From Aliiruegeria sabulilitoris (lineage in GTDB: Bacteria > Pseudomonadota > Alphaproteobacteria > Rhodobacterales > Rhodobacteraceae), in assembly GCF_001558155.1 (NCBI RefSeq), contig NZ_LOAS01000021.1, positions 1 through 64,000 of the forward strand: 64,000 bases of DNA, given 5' to 3'. The translations under genes were made by a program, and so were the position numbers. The notes beneath the pieces are model-generated. The model made no database searches. It was not told where the DNA came from and saw nothing but the letters and a program-made list of their open reading frames with translations. This document shows positions 44,711-52,990 of the stretch, piece by piece. How positions within the stretch are numbered: the first letter of the stretch is position 1; each line of letters begins with the position of its first letter.

Positions 44711-46303
44711 TTACTCAGAGAGATCCACGCCATAGAAGATGTGCCCGCCCAGCGGGTGCACCTTGTAACCCTCGACTTCCGGACGCACCGGCATGAAGAC
44801 GGTCGAGTGGGCAATGGTGGCCCACGGCGCTTCGCGCTTGAACACAACCTGGGCTTCTTCGTAGAGCTTGGTACGCTCAGCCATGTCGGAAGTGATCTTC
44901 GCCTTCTGGATCAGCGCGTCGAACTCTTCGTTGCACCACTGGGCGCGGTTCGATTTGCCGACGCCGTCACAGCCAAGCAGAACGGCCAGGAAGTTGTCCG
45001 GATCGCCATTGTCGCCGGTCCAGCCAAGCAGGACGGCACCATCGCGGTCCAGTTCCTTCGAACGCGACAGGTACTCGCCCCATTCGTAGGAGACCACCTC
45101 GACATCCACGCCGATCTTGGAGAAATCCTCCTGCATCAGCTCGGCCATGCGGCGGGCGTTCGGGTTGTAGGGACGTTGCACCGGCATCGCCCAGATCTTC
45201 ATCGACAGATCGGTTACACCTTCGGCTTCCAGAGCGGCCTTGGCAGCTTCCGGATCGTAGGAATCGTCTTCGATGGCCTCGTTATAGGACCAGATGGTCG
45301 GCGGGATCGGGTTCTTGGCGACCACACCGGCGCCCTGGAAGACCACGTCGATGATGGCGTTCTTGTCGATCGCCATGTTCAGCGCCTTGCGGACCTTCGG
45401 GTTGTCGAAGGGCGCCACTTGCGCGTTGTAGGCGAGGTAGCCCACGTTCAGGCCTTCCTGCTGGAGCAGGTTGATGTCTTCATCCGCGCCCATGGCCTCA
45501 AGGTCGGCCGGGTTCGGATAGGGCATCACGTGGCATTCACCGGCCTTCATCTTCTGGTAGCGCACCGAGGCGTCCGGCGTGATGGCGAAGACGAGGTTTT
45601 CCAGCGGCGAGGCCTCTTTCCAGTAGTCCGCGTTCGCCGCGTAGCGGATCACGGCATCCTTCTGGTAGGCAACGAAGGTGAACGGACCGGTGCCGATCGG
45701 CGCCTGGTTGAGCTGCTCGGGGGTGCCGGCCGCCAGCATCGCGTCGCCATATTCGGCCGACAGGATCGAGGCGAAATCCATCGCGAGGTTCGCAACCATC
45801 GGGGCTTCCGGACGGTTCAGAACGAATTTCACGGTGTAGTCGTCAACCTTGACGATCTCCTTGAGCAGATCGGGCATGGACATGCCGCCGAAATACTCCC
45901 AGGTGCCGCCGGAGACCTGATTGTAGGGGTTGTCTGCTTTCCACTGGCGCTCGAACGAGAAGATCACGTCATCGGCGTTGAAGTCACGCGTCGGCGTGAA
46001 GGCGTCGTTGGAGTGGAACTTCACGCCCTTGCGCAGGTTGAAGGTGTATTCCAGCCCATCCTCGGAGGCTTCCCAGCTCTCGGCCAGCCCCGGGACCACG
46101 TTGGTCGTGCCGGTTTCGAACTCGACGAGGCGGTTGTAGATCGGGTGCGAAGACGCATCGAAGGTGGTGCCGGACGTGTAGAGCGCCGGATCAAAACCTT
46201 CGGGCGAGCCCTCGGAGCAGTAGACGAGCGTCTTTGCCGAGGCAGCGCCGGCGATCACGGTGGCGCCAAGAAGCGCCGCGGTGACGGTCCGCGAAATGTT
46301 CAT
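44711..46303 (-). CDS. Peptide ABC importer periplasmic binding protein (DppA-like, SBP family 5)
   Basis: This encodes 530 residues. The signal peptide (hydrophobic 6-21, cleavage after ASA at about 23) precedes a family 5 binding protein: VYCSEGSPEGFDPALYTSGT, VPGLAESWEASEDGLEYTFN and RKGVKFHSNDAFTPTRDFNA. Length is typical of DppA. ATG 46303 gives the clean signal peptide, and upstream frame starts are rejected. It is the first gene of the peptide-uptake cluster. Confidence 0.95.
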   Translation of the reverse strand: MNISRTVTAALLGATVIAGAASAKTLVYCSEGSPEGFDPALYTSGTTFDASSHPIYNRLVEFETGTTNVVPGLAESWEASEDGLEYTFNLRKGVKFHSNDAFTPTRDFNADDVIFSFERQWKADNPYNQVSGGTWEYFGGMSMPDLLKEIVKVDDYTVKFVLNRPEAPMVANLAMDFASILSAEYGDAMLAAGTPEQLNQAPIGTGPFTFVAYQKDAVIRYAANADYWKEASPLENLVFAITPDASVRYQKMKAGECHVMPYPNPADLEAMGADEDINLLQQEGLNVGYLAYNAQVAPFDNPKVRKALNMAIDKNAIIDVVFQGAGVVAKNPIPPTIWSYNEAIEDDSYDPEAAKAALEAEGVTDLSMKIWAMPVQRPYNPNARRMAELMQEDFSKIGVDVEVVSYEWGEYLSRSKELDRDGAVLLGWTGDNGDPDNFLAVLLGCDGVGKSNRAQWCNEEFDALIQKAKITSDMAERTKLYEEAQVVFKREAPWATIAHSTVFMPVRPEVEGYKVHPLGGHIFYGVDLSE

Positions 46304-46440
46304 GAAAACTCTCCCAAGTTGGTATTGCCCGCATCGCAGGCAGGTGGCGCGGATTTGACTACCAAACCGCTTGGGATGCAATGGCCCGTCAACGCCCTGC
46401 CCAAGAAACCGGCAGTACATTTTGACGCCCCTTTACCGTG

Positions 46441-47382
46441 TCAGGGCCTTAAGTCCCTCGGGGAGCACCTGAATTCCCGCCGGAAGGCGCGTGAGAAGGC
46501 GCTGGAATCCGTATATCCACACCGAAGCGCCACTTCGGATGTGCGCATGCGCCCCTCCTGCAGCAGCCTTCGCGCCACGTTCAGCCGCAACCGGGCATAG
46601 ACCTTGCGCGGCGTCGCCCCGAGCCGGCGCGAGAATCGTTGCTCCAGTTCCCGCTGCGGACAACCGGCCGCGCTGGCAAGCGCGGCGATCGGCAGGGGCT
46701 CCTCGATATGCGCCTCCATTTCCGCAAGCGCCCGGGCGACATAACGATCGCTCTGCGAGGGGATGTCGAAACGCGGCGCCTCGGCATCGGAATGCATGAA
46801 GAGCGAGGCAAGTTCGAGCGAGAGCGCCGCCCCGTGCGTTTCGGCAAGATGATCCACAATCAATTCGTAAGCCGCCATCGCGCCCCCTGCCGACCAGAGA
46901 TTGCGATCTTTCACCCAGCGGCGGCGGCGGGCGTGTACCTCCGGGAAATGCCGGGAAAAGGCGTCCAACTCGTCGAAATGGATCGTCGCCTCGTAGCCGT
47001 CGAGCAGGCCCGCCTCCGCCAAAAGCCAGCTTCCCATGTCCAGCCCGACCAAAGTAGAAAACCGTCGCGCCGCCCCGCGCAGCGCCCGGTTGCAGGCGGG
47101 CGTCGCCAGCGCCCGAGCGCCGTAGCTCGGCAACAGGAACAACATGTCGCCGCCCGGCGCGCGCGACAGCGCGTAATCGGGTGTCACGGTGAACCCCGAG
47201 GAGGAGCTGACCGGTGCCCCGTCCAGCGTCAGCACGTCCCACCGATAAATCCGCCGCCCCAAAAGCTCGTTGGCCGCGCGCAGCGGTTCGACCATGTTGG
47301 ACAGGCAATGCATCGAGAACCGCTCGAAGAGCAGCACCCCGACTTGCCAGCTTTTCTGTGAGGGCTTGATCCAATCCGGCAT
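46441..47382 (-). CDS. GlxA-type AraC-family transcriptional regulator
   Basis: This encodes 313 residues. An N-terminal DJ-1/PfpI-like domain (about 12-190; VGVLLFERFSMHCLSNMVEP) is followed by an AraC/XylS double HTH (about 215-313; ALASAAGCPQRELEQRFSRR and EVALRCGYTDSSAFSRAFRR). This is the architecture of GbdR/CdhR regulators of betaine and carnitine catabolism. It is divergent from the carnitine genes with only 74 bases between start codons, which must hold both promoters. A frame-shifted 323-residue reading on the same strand is a shadow. Confidence 0.93.
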   Translation of the reverse strand: MPDWIKPSQKSWQVGVLLFERFSMHCLSNMVEPLRAANELLGRRIYRWDVLTLDGAPVSSSSGFTVTPDYALSRAPGGDMLFLLPSYGARALATPACNRALRGAARRFSTLVGLDMGSWLLAEAGLLDGYEATIHFDELDAFSRHFPEVHARRRRWVKDRNLWSAGGAMAAYELIVDHLAETHGAALSLELASLFMHSDAEAPRFDIPSQSDRYVARALAEMEAHIEEPLPIAALASAAGCPQRELEQRFSRRLGATPRKVYARLRLNVARRLLQEGRMRTSEVALRCGYTDSSAFSRAFRREFRCSPRDLRP

Positions 47383-47456
47383 GATTCCAGATAATCGGGC
47401 ACAAACGCGCCGGTCAATCCGTCTAGCTTTTCCCGAAACCCTCAGGAGGATCTCCC

Positions 47457-48368
47457 ATGCCCCTCGAAATGAACCGCGAGGTTTTCATCACCTGCGCCGT
47501 GACCGGATCGGGCGGAACGCAGGATCGCTCCCCGCATGTGCCGCGCTCGCCTGAAGAGATCGCCCAATCTGCCATCGCGGCCGCGAGGGCCGGCGCGGCG
47601 ATTGTCCACTGCCACGTCCGCGACCCCGAAACCGGCGCCCCGGCACGCGACAAGGCGTTCTACCGCGAGGTGACGGAGCGGATTCGTGACTCGGAGGTCG
47701 ACGTGGTTCTGAACCTGACCGCCGGCATGGGCGGCGACCTCGTCTTCGGCCGTCCCGACGCCCCCCTGCCCTTGCAGCCCGGCACCGACATGATCCCGGC
47801 GGAGGAACGCGTGGCACATATCGCCGAATGCCGGCCCGAGATCTGCACGCTCGATTGCGGCACGATGAATTTCGCCGAAGCCGATTACGTGATGACCAAC
47901 ACCCCCGGCATGCTGCGCGCGATGGGGTCGATGATGACCGAGCTGGGCGTGAAGCCCGAGATCGAAGCGTTCGACACCGGTCACCTGTGGCTGGCCAAGG
48001 CGCTGGTGCAGGAAGGCGTGCTCGCCTCCCCTGCCCTCGTGCAGCTCTGCATGGGCGTGCCCTGGGGCGCACCGGATGACCTCAACACCTTCCTAGCCAT
48101 GGTCAACAATGTGCCAAAGGACTGGACCTGGTCCGCCTTCTCGCTCGGCCGGCACCAGATGCCGTATGTCGCCGCATCCGTGCTGGCGGGCGGCAACGTT
48201 CGCGTCGGGCTTGAGGACAATCTCTGGCTTGGCAAGGGTGTTCTGGCGACCAATGCCCAGCTCGTGGAACGTGCCCGCGGGATCATCGAGGGGATGGGCG
48301 CACAGGTTGTCGGCCCCGAGGCCGTGCGGCAACGGCTCGGCTTGGAAAAGCGTGCCCCGCTCGCCTAG
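47457..48368 (+). CDS. BKACE-family 3-dehydrocarnitine cleavage enzyme
   Basis: This 303-residue TIM-barrel enzyme of the beta-keto acid cleavage (DUF849) family starts with REVFITCAVTGSGG. AAIVHCHVRDPETG carries the zinc-binding HxH, and CTLDCGTMNF and EAFDTGHLWLA follow. With the carnitine dehydrogenase next to it, the likely reaction is 3-dehydrocarnitine + acetyl-CoA to betainyl-CoA + acetoacetate (CdhC role). Family members have many substrates, so the assignment relies on context. AGGAGG lies 7 bases before the ATG. Confidence 0.9.
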   Translation: MPLEMNREVFITCAVTGSGGTQDRSPHVPRSPEEIAQSAIAAARAGAAIVHCHVRDPETGAPARDKAFYREVTERIRDSEVDVVLNLTAGMGGDLVFGRPDAPLPLQPGTDMIPAEERVAHIAECRPEICTLDCGTMNFAEADYVMTNTPGMLRAMGSMMTELGVKPEIEAFDTGHLWLAKALVQEGVLASPALVQLCMGVPWGAPDDLNTFLAMVNNVPKDWTWSAFSLGRHQMPYVAASVLAGGNVRVGLEDNLWLGKGVLATNAQLVERARGIIEGMGAQVVGPEAVRQRLGLEKRAPLA

Positions 48369-48393
48369 GCTCGCGCCCGAAGGGAGCCATGAC

Positions 48394-48714
48394 ATGACAC
48401 GTTATTTCCTTGTGGGCCTTGCCTTTTTCGCGCTCGCCTCCTGCCAGAGCGACGAGGCACAACGGAAGATTGACGATGCCGAGGCGGCGGAATGCGCCGC
48501 ACAAGGCGGCAACTGGGGCGTGGCAGGGGCGTTCAATCCGAACCCCATCTGCACGCTGCCGACCCCCGACGCGGGCAAGGTATGCAATGCGGAAACGGAT
48601 TGCACCGGCATGTGCATGGCCGACTCGCGGACATGTTCCACGCACAGCCCGATCTTCGGCTGCCACGTCTTTCTCGATGATGAGGGCCGCGAATTCGAAA
48701 TGTGTATCGACTGA
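48394..48714 (+). CDS. Small cysteine-rich lipoprotein
   Basis: This encodes 106 residues with AGGGAG 7 bases before the ATG. The signal MTRYFLVGLAFFALASC puts a lipobox cysteine at 17. The mature part has about nine more cysteines, including CNAETDCTGMCMADSRTC, which suggests several disulfides or metal binding. It sits between two carnitine-catabolism genes on the same strand, an unexpected location for an envelope protein. No family recognised. Confidence 0.75.
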   Translation: MTRYFLVGLAFFALASCQSDEAQRKIDDAEAAECAAQGGNWGVAGAFNPNPICTLPTPDAGKVCNAETDCTGMCMADSRTCSTHSPIFGCHVFLDDEGREFEMCID

Positions 48715-48722
48715 GGATTTCC

Positions 48723-50135
48723 ATGAAAAAGACGGCAGCGATCATTGGCGGCGGGGTTATCGGCGGCGGTTGGGCCGCACGTTTCCTGCTTAACGGCTGG
48801 GACGTGAGGCTCTTCGATCCCGACCCACAATCGGAGCGCAAGATCGGCGCGGTGCTGGCCAATGCCCGCCGCGCGCTGCCCATGCTCTATGACCGCGCGC
48901 TGCCCCCCGAAGGTCAACTCACGAAGGTCGACACCATCACCCAGGCCATCGACGGTGCCGACTGGGTGCAGGAGAGCGTGCCGGAGCGGCTCTTTCTCAA
49001 GCAGATGGTGCTGGAGGAGATCGAGGCCACCGCGCCTGAGGACCTGCTGATCGGGTCTTCAACCTCGGGCTTCAAGCCGTCGGAGCTGCGAGAGGGCCGC
49101 GCGCATCCCGAGCGCATTTTCGTCGCCCATCCCTTCAACCCGGTCTACCTGCTGCCGCTGGTCGAGTTAGTGGGCGCCCCGGAAGCGGCAAGCGACATCC
49201 TGCGCGCCATCGGCATGTATCCCCTGACGGTGCGCGCCGAGATCGACGCCCATATCGCCGACCGGCTGCTCGAAGCCGTCTGGCGCGAGAGCCTCTGGCT
49301 GGTCAAGGACGGCATCGCCACCACCGAGGAGATCGACAACGCGATCCGCTACGGCTTCGGTCTCCGCTGGGCGCAGATGGGGCTGTTCGAAACCTACCGC
49401 ATTGCCGGCGGCGAGGCGGGGATGAAGCATTTCATGGCCCAGTTCGGCCCGGCGCTGGAATGGCCCTGGACCAAGCTCATGGATGTGCCCGAATTCACCG
49501 ACGAGTTGGTCGATCTGATCGCCGGGCAATCCGACGCGCAATCCGGCCATCTCTCCATTCGCGAATTGGAACGCCTGCGCGACGACAATCTGGTCGCCAT
49601 GATGCGCGCGCTCAAGGCCCGCGGCGCGGCAGCGGGCGCGCTGATCTCTGAGCACGAGGCCACCCTGCCCGCCCCCGCGCAGGCGGACGGGCCGCTCACC
49701 ACCGTCGACCGGATCGTGCCTATCGACTGGACCGACTATAATGGCCACATGAACGAGAGCCGCTTCGGACAGGCCTTTTCGGATGCCGCCGATGCAATGA
49801 TGACGGCCATCGGGGCGGATGCCGCCTATGTGGCCACCGGGTTGAGCTATTTCACCGTCGATATCCGCATTCGTTTCCTCAATGAGGCAAAGGCCGGGGA
49901 GCGTATCGTCGTCCGCAGCCAGATCCTCGACGGCTCCGGCAAGAAGCTGCGCCTGTTCCACCGGATGTTCAACGCCGCCGGCGAAGAAATGGCCACAGCC
50001 GAGCAATTGCTGATCCATGTGAGCCTGCAGACGCGCCGCGCCTGCGAGCCCGCCGAGGCGGTCCGAAACCGCCTTGACAGCATGGCTGCAGCGCACCGGA
50101 ATCTAAGGCAGCCCGGGCCAGAGGAAGGCCTCTGA
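48723..50135 (+). CDS. Carnitine 3-dehydrogenase fused to thioesterase
   Basis: This 470-residue two-domain enzyme has a 3-hydroxyacyl-CoA-dehydrogenase-like N-terminal part (about 1-315) with the NAD loop GGGVIGGGW (9-17), SSTSGFKPSEL and HPFNPVYLLPLVELV. It matches L-carnitine dehydrogenase (CdhA). A hotdog thioesterase domain (about 328-460) carries PIDWTDYNGHMNESRF. In Pseudomonas the thioesterase is separate (CdhB); here the fusion should oxidise carnitine and later release glycine betaine from betainyl-CoA. GAGGA precedes the ATG. Confidence 0.93.
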   Translation: MKKTAAIIGGGVIGGGWAARFLLNGWDVRLFDPDPQSERKIGAVLANARRALPMLYDRALPPEGQLTKVDTITQAIDGADWVQESVPERLFLKQMVLEEIEATAPEDLLIGSSTSGFKPSELREGRAHPERIFVAHPFNPVYLLPLVELVGAPEAASDILRAIGMYPLTVRAEIDAHIADRLLEAVWRESLWLVKDGIATTEEIDNAIRYGFGLRWAQMGLFETYRIAGGEAGMKHFMAQFGPALEWPWTKLMDVPEFTDELVDLIAGQSDAQSGHLSIRELERLRDDNLVAMMRALKARGAAAGALISEHEATLPAPAQADGPLTTVDRIVPIDWTDYNGHMNESRFGQAFSDAADAMMTAIGADAAYVATGLSYFTVDIRIRFLNEAKAGERIVVRSQILDGSGKKLRLFHRMFNAAGEEMATAEQLLIHVSLQTRRACEPAEAVRNRLDSMAAAHRNLRQPGPEEGL

Positions 50136-50223
50136 AAACATTCGCCTTGTCTTGTGCCGATCACGTGCAAATCCGGGTTGCAATGCCGCGAATCCTTGGC
50201 TAGTAAGACCGCCACGCCGGTAC

Positions 50224-50298
50224 GGTCCGTTCGTCTATCGGTTAGGACGCCAGGTTTTCAACCTGGAAAGAGGGGTTCGATTCCCCTACGGACTGCCA
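50224..50298 (+). tRNA. tRNA-Glu(UUC)
   Basis: A cloverleaf can be drawn: acceptor GGTCCGT/ACGGACT, anticodon stem CCAGG/CCTGG with anticodon TTC at 50257-50259, T arm AGGGG TTCGATT CCCCT and an encoded CCA end. An integrase gene reads toward its 3' end from 40 bases away. Confidence 0.96.
50275..50298 (+). mobile_element. Probable attachment half-site in the tRNA-Glu 3' end
   Basis: Tyrosine integrases often use the T arm and acceptor end of a tRNA gene as attB. Here the integrase is directly downstream, so the left junction should lie in this segment. No second copy of the tRNA 3' end was found by eye to position 64000. Confidence 0.5.
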
Positions 50299-50337
50299 CT
50301 TTCTCCCTGAAAGCCTTACAATATTGGTGGTTTCGCC

Positions 50338-51492
50338 CTATTGTGTCCCACGCTTTTGGGCCCGTGGGACACCTTCGGTGTTGGCGCGCTTCTTTGCGGC
50401 CTCGGCGGCGAGCTTACGGCGGTCGGTTTTTTCCGTGTAGCGCTGAGTGGTTTTCGTCTCGGCATGGGCCAGGACCGCGCCAATTTCGTAGACCGAGGCA
50501 CCCGCTTCCGCCATCATCTCGGCGACGCCCTTGCGGATGCCGTGCTGCGACCGGGTCGCCTTCTTCACGGTCTCGCCCTCGGCGTTCTCCGCCTCGATGC
50601 AGAGACCGGCCTGGATGATCCACTGGCGAACCCGATTGCCGAGCGCAGCCGTGGAAGCGAAGGGTTCGCCATGCGTTGTCCGCAGGTAGGTTTCGTCCGG
50701 TTCGTGAAAGGCGAGTTCGTTCGCCAGAATGTCATGCATCGGGATTGAGACGAACTTCGAGCCCTTCTTCTGCGGCTGCCATTCCAGGAACCGCACGCCG
50801 TTGATCACCCGCTCGTTGCCCGGCCCGAGGATACGCGAGTCGCCGATCCGGTTGGCCAGGGCGTGGGAGAGGCAGAACCAGAGCCGCGCCATGGTGCCGG
50901 GGCCATGCCGCTTCAGGAACATCGCGATGTCCGCCGGTGTCCAGGAAACCGCTCCCCCGCCCTCTTCATGGTTGGCAGAGACCCCGAAGACAGGGCTGTT
51001 CTTCGGATAGCCGCGCTTGGCGCCCCATGTGTAGGCAGCGCGCAGGGCCTTCAGGCAGGTCTGCGCCGCCGCGGTGCGGGTCTCGAAACTGTCGACGATG
51101 CGGATGAAAGCTTCTTCGGGCAGGTCCGCGGTAACGGACCCCATGCGCTTGCCTTTCGGCGTCAGGCAGTCGCAAGCCTGGTTCAGCCCCGTCCTGCGGC
51201 TGCTGAGCGTGCCGGTCGAGAGCTTGCCGCCCTGCACCTGGATCTCCATCCAGGCCAGGTAATCGTCGCGGAGCGCGTCCAGGGTCCCCTTGATGACCCT
51301 CTTCTCGGGCGCGGCTTCCAGCTTCCGACCTTCCCGGGCGGCATCGTAATGGGCGTCGAACGCGGCATGGTCCGGCGTAACGGCCAGCGTGATCCGCCGG
51401 GTCTTCTCGCCTTCCACGCGCACACGCCATCGCGTCGCACCCGTCGGCGTTTCTTCCTTGCACAGACCGGGATAAGGCTTCGACAGTTCCAT
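50338..51492 (-). CDS. Tyrosine-type site-specific integrase
   Basis: This encodes 384 residues. An N-terminal arm-binding region and an SAM-like core (about 85-190) precede the catalytic domain. The motifs are degenerate: an expected first Arg is near LSHALANRIGDSR, a His-x-x-Arg motif lies in SQHGIRKGVAEMMAE (H and R both present), and the last motif HAETKTTQRYTEK holds the second His and the nucleophile Tyr. It reads toward tRNA-Glu, with its stop 40 bases from the tRNA end. ATG 51492 is taken because the upstream ORF ends 4 bases before it. Confidence 0.92.
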   Translation of the reverse strand: MELSKPYPGLCKEETPTGATRWRVRVEGEKTRRITLAVTPDHAAFDAHYDAAREGRKLEAAPEKRVIKGTLDALRDDYLAWMEIQVQGGKLSTGTLSSRRTGLNQACDCLTPKGKRMGSVTADLPEEAFIRIVDSFETRTAAAQTCLKALRAAYTWGAKRGYPKNSPVFGVSANHEEGGGAVSWTPADIAMFLKRHGPGTMARLWFCLSHALANRIGDSRILGPGNERVINGVRFLEWQPQKKGSKFVSIPMHDILANELAFHEPDETYLRTTHGEPFASTAALGNRVRQWIIQAGLCIEAENAEGETVKKATRSQHGIRKGVAEMMAEAGASVYEIGAVLAHAETKTTQRYTEKTDRRKLAAEAAKKRANTEGVPRAQKRGTQ

Positions 51493-51496
51493 GGGA

Positions 51497-51694
51497 TTAC
51501 TCGTATGCGGGAGGTTGTTCTTCCACGACCGTCTGGGCCGCGACACTCACCGGCGCGGTCAGCACAGGCGTGGAGATCTGAACGACGAATCCACCATCGG
51601 CATCGATCTGGATCGACTGCGCGACGATGCCATGTTCCGCCATGGCGGACAGGACATTCGAGACGGCGGCTTGGGATGGGCGGGCGGCTGGCAT
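51497..51694 (-). CDS. Small integrase-companion protein
   Basis: This encodes 65 residues. The pattern SQAAVSNVLSAMAEHGI then IQIDADGGFVVQI resembles a class of tiny proteins commonly encoded just before integrases in alphaproteobacteria, with a helix followed by a VxPDGxI-type strand. It could be an excision or DNA-binding helper. Two ATGs (51697, 51694) are possible; the second has AGAGG 6 bases upstream. The stop lies 4 bases before the integrase ATG. Confidence 0.65.
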   Translation of the reverse strand: MPAARPSQAAVSNVLSAMAEHGIVAQSIQIDADGGFVVQISTPVLTAPVSVAAQTVVEEQPPAYE

Positions 51695-51699
51695 CATGG

Positions 51700-51989
51700 A
51701 CCTCTTCTTCAGGAGGTCAGGAGATGCGTTCGACCTTCTGGAAACGGTGAGATTTTGTTTCGTTTGAATTCATAGACTTGCAGGGCTGCACAAAGTTTTT
51801 TTCGAGCACGGGCTGCTGTCTGCCCCTGATCTCGACGACAGCTGGAGTTGAGGAATGGCGGCGCGCCGGCATCGGAGCAGCAAACGCGGAGATTTGGTCG
51901 CCGGCGCGCCTTCGTCGGGTGATCCAGTCCCGACGCGGGGCGTTCTGCCCCTCAAGGAGACGGCGCCCGAAGGCGCCGCCGCAAGACCG
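51700..51989. other. Intergenic region in the island
   Basis: These 290 bases hold several overlapping short ORFs on both strands without recognisable content. A CGGCGCC / GGCGCCG hairpin with a CGAA loop (51961-51978) lies just after the stop of the broken gene on the minus strand and may end its transcript, although it lacks a T-tract. Confidence 0.4.
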
Positions 51990-52415
51990 CTACGCGTCTT
52001 CGAGCATGTTCATCGTGATCTGCACTGCATCGACGGCATCGAGCACCACCGCAATCGCGTCGTGCAACTGCCGCAGAATGCCGGAGCTGTTCAGCAAGAC
52101 CTTGGCACGGTCGTCATGACTGACGGTTTCGTAGCCGCCGTTGTTGTCATTCTCGTCGTGTTGCCAGCCGTGTTCGGTTCCTTTCTCGGCCTCGCGCTCC
52201 AGTAAGGCGATTAGGGTGTCGAGTTCCTGCACCATGTCCTCGTCGAAAATCTGGCCGAAGCCGAGACGCTTTCAGATGTGGGTCACCATGCTCCGCTGAG
52301 AATGCTGGAGATGCACCAGGGTCGACCCCGGCAGCATGTTGCGGGCAGCGCGGCGCAAGGCAAGCGCGTGTTCAACACGCTCTACGAGTTGATTGTTTTC
52401 CATATCCATCATCAT
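51990..52415 (-). pseudogene. Unknown gene interrupted by an in-frame TGA
   Basis: A single minus-strand frame runs from ATG 52415 (AAGGAGG 7 bases upstream, overlapping the previous stop as TGATG) to a stop at 51990-51992, but it is broken by TGA at 52274-52272. The first part (47 residues, MENNQLVERVEHALALRRAA) and second part (from KRLGFGQIFDEDMVQELD to LEDA) both read like real helical protein. An intact version would be 141 residues. A re-start at ATG 52235 could make an 81-residue product. Family unknown. A sequencing error is also possible. Confidence 0.6.
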
Positions 52416-52990
52416 CACGAGGCCTCCTTGTTGCGGGTGATACGGCGGGGGTGCCGGTGTTCCACGACGAAGGGGCGCGGCGCACGGGAACGGCCCCGGC
52501 CGTTTCTGCGAGAGGCGCGCCGATCGGCGGCCATGTCGCGCTCGGCGTGAATGCGCGCACGGACCTCGTTCATCCGATCGAACGCGGCTCCATCCAGGTG
52601 ACCAAGCATGGGTGTCCCGGCCGGCCCGCCGGCAACGAATCCCGCGCTATCCAACGGGACGAGCAGCCGGCGTGCGCCGACGAACCGCGTTGGTCTGTGC
52701 AGCCCCGCCGGCCGAAGTGCTTTCGGCGCTCGGACGCGGATCTCGTAGCCGGCATTGGCGCGGGTCGGCGATGTCGTGCCATAGGCCAGGAGCGCGTAGG
52801 TCGTGCCGGCGATGGTTTCGACATCTAGGACGAGGCAGGGGCGCACCTTGGGCGTTGCCGTTCCGTCTTCCTCGGACACCGGGAAGCGATAGGAAACGAC
52901 ATCACCGACAGCAAGCAGTTCCTGCCAGTTCAGCGTTCCGGTTTCGGGTGAAGCAGTTGTATCGAGCATAGTGTGCTCCTCTTGAGACAT
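52415..52990 (-). CDS. PemK/MazF-like protein (tentative)
   Basis: This encodes 191 residues. The centre reads VGDVVSYRFPVSEEDG, then KVRPCLVLDVETIAGTTYAL and AYGTTSPTRANAGYEIRV, a pattern like the PemK/MazF small-barrel fold of toxin nucleases. The Arg-rich C-terminal 50 residues are extra. Two starts have good SDs: ATG 52990 (GGGAGG) and ATG 52969 (AGAGGAG). No obvious antitoxin is upstream; the downstream broken gene overlaps by one base and might have been its partner. Function is a guess. Confidence 0.55.
   Translation of the reverse strand: MSQEEHTMLDTTASPETGTLNWQELLAVGDVVSYRFPVSEEDGTATPKVRPCLVLDVETIAGTTYALLAYGTTSPTRANAGYEIRVRAPKALRPAGLHRPTRFVGARRLLVPLDSAGFVAGGPAGTPMLGHLDGAAFDRMNEVRARIHAERDMAADRRASRRNGRGRSRAPRPFVVEHRHPRRITRNKEAS

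Noticed and set aside
44507-46600. 697-codon + strand ORF
   Set aside because: Antisense to dppA, with no recognisable domain; dppA has a signal peptide and family motifs.
46433-47404. 323-codon minus-strand ORF overlapping the GlxA-type regulator in another frame
   Set aside because: Only the 46441-47382 frame gives the DJ-1-like domain and AraC HTH.
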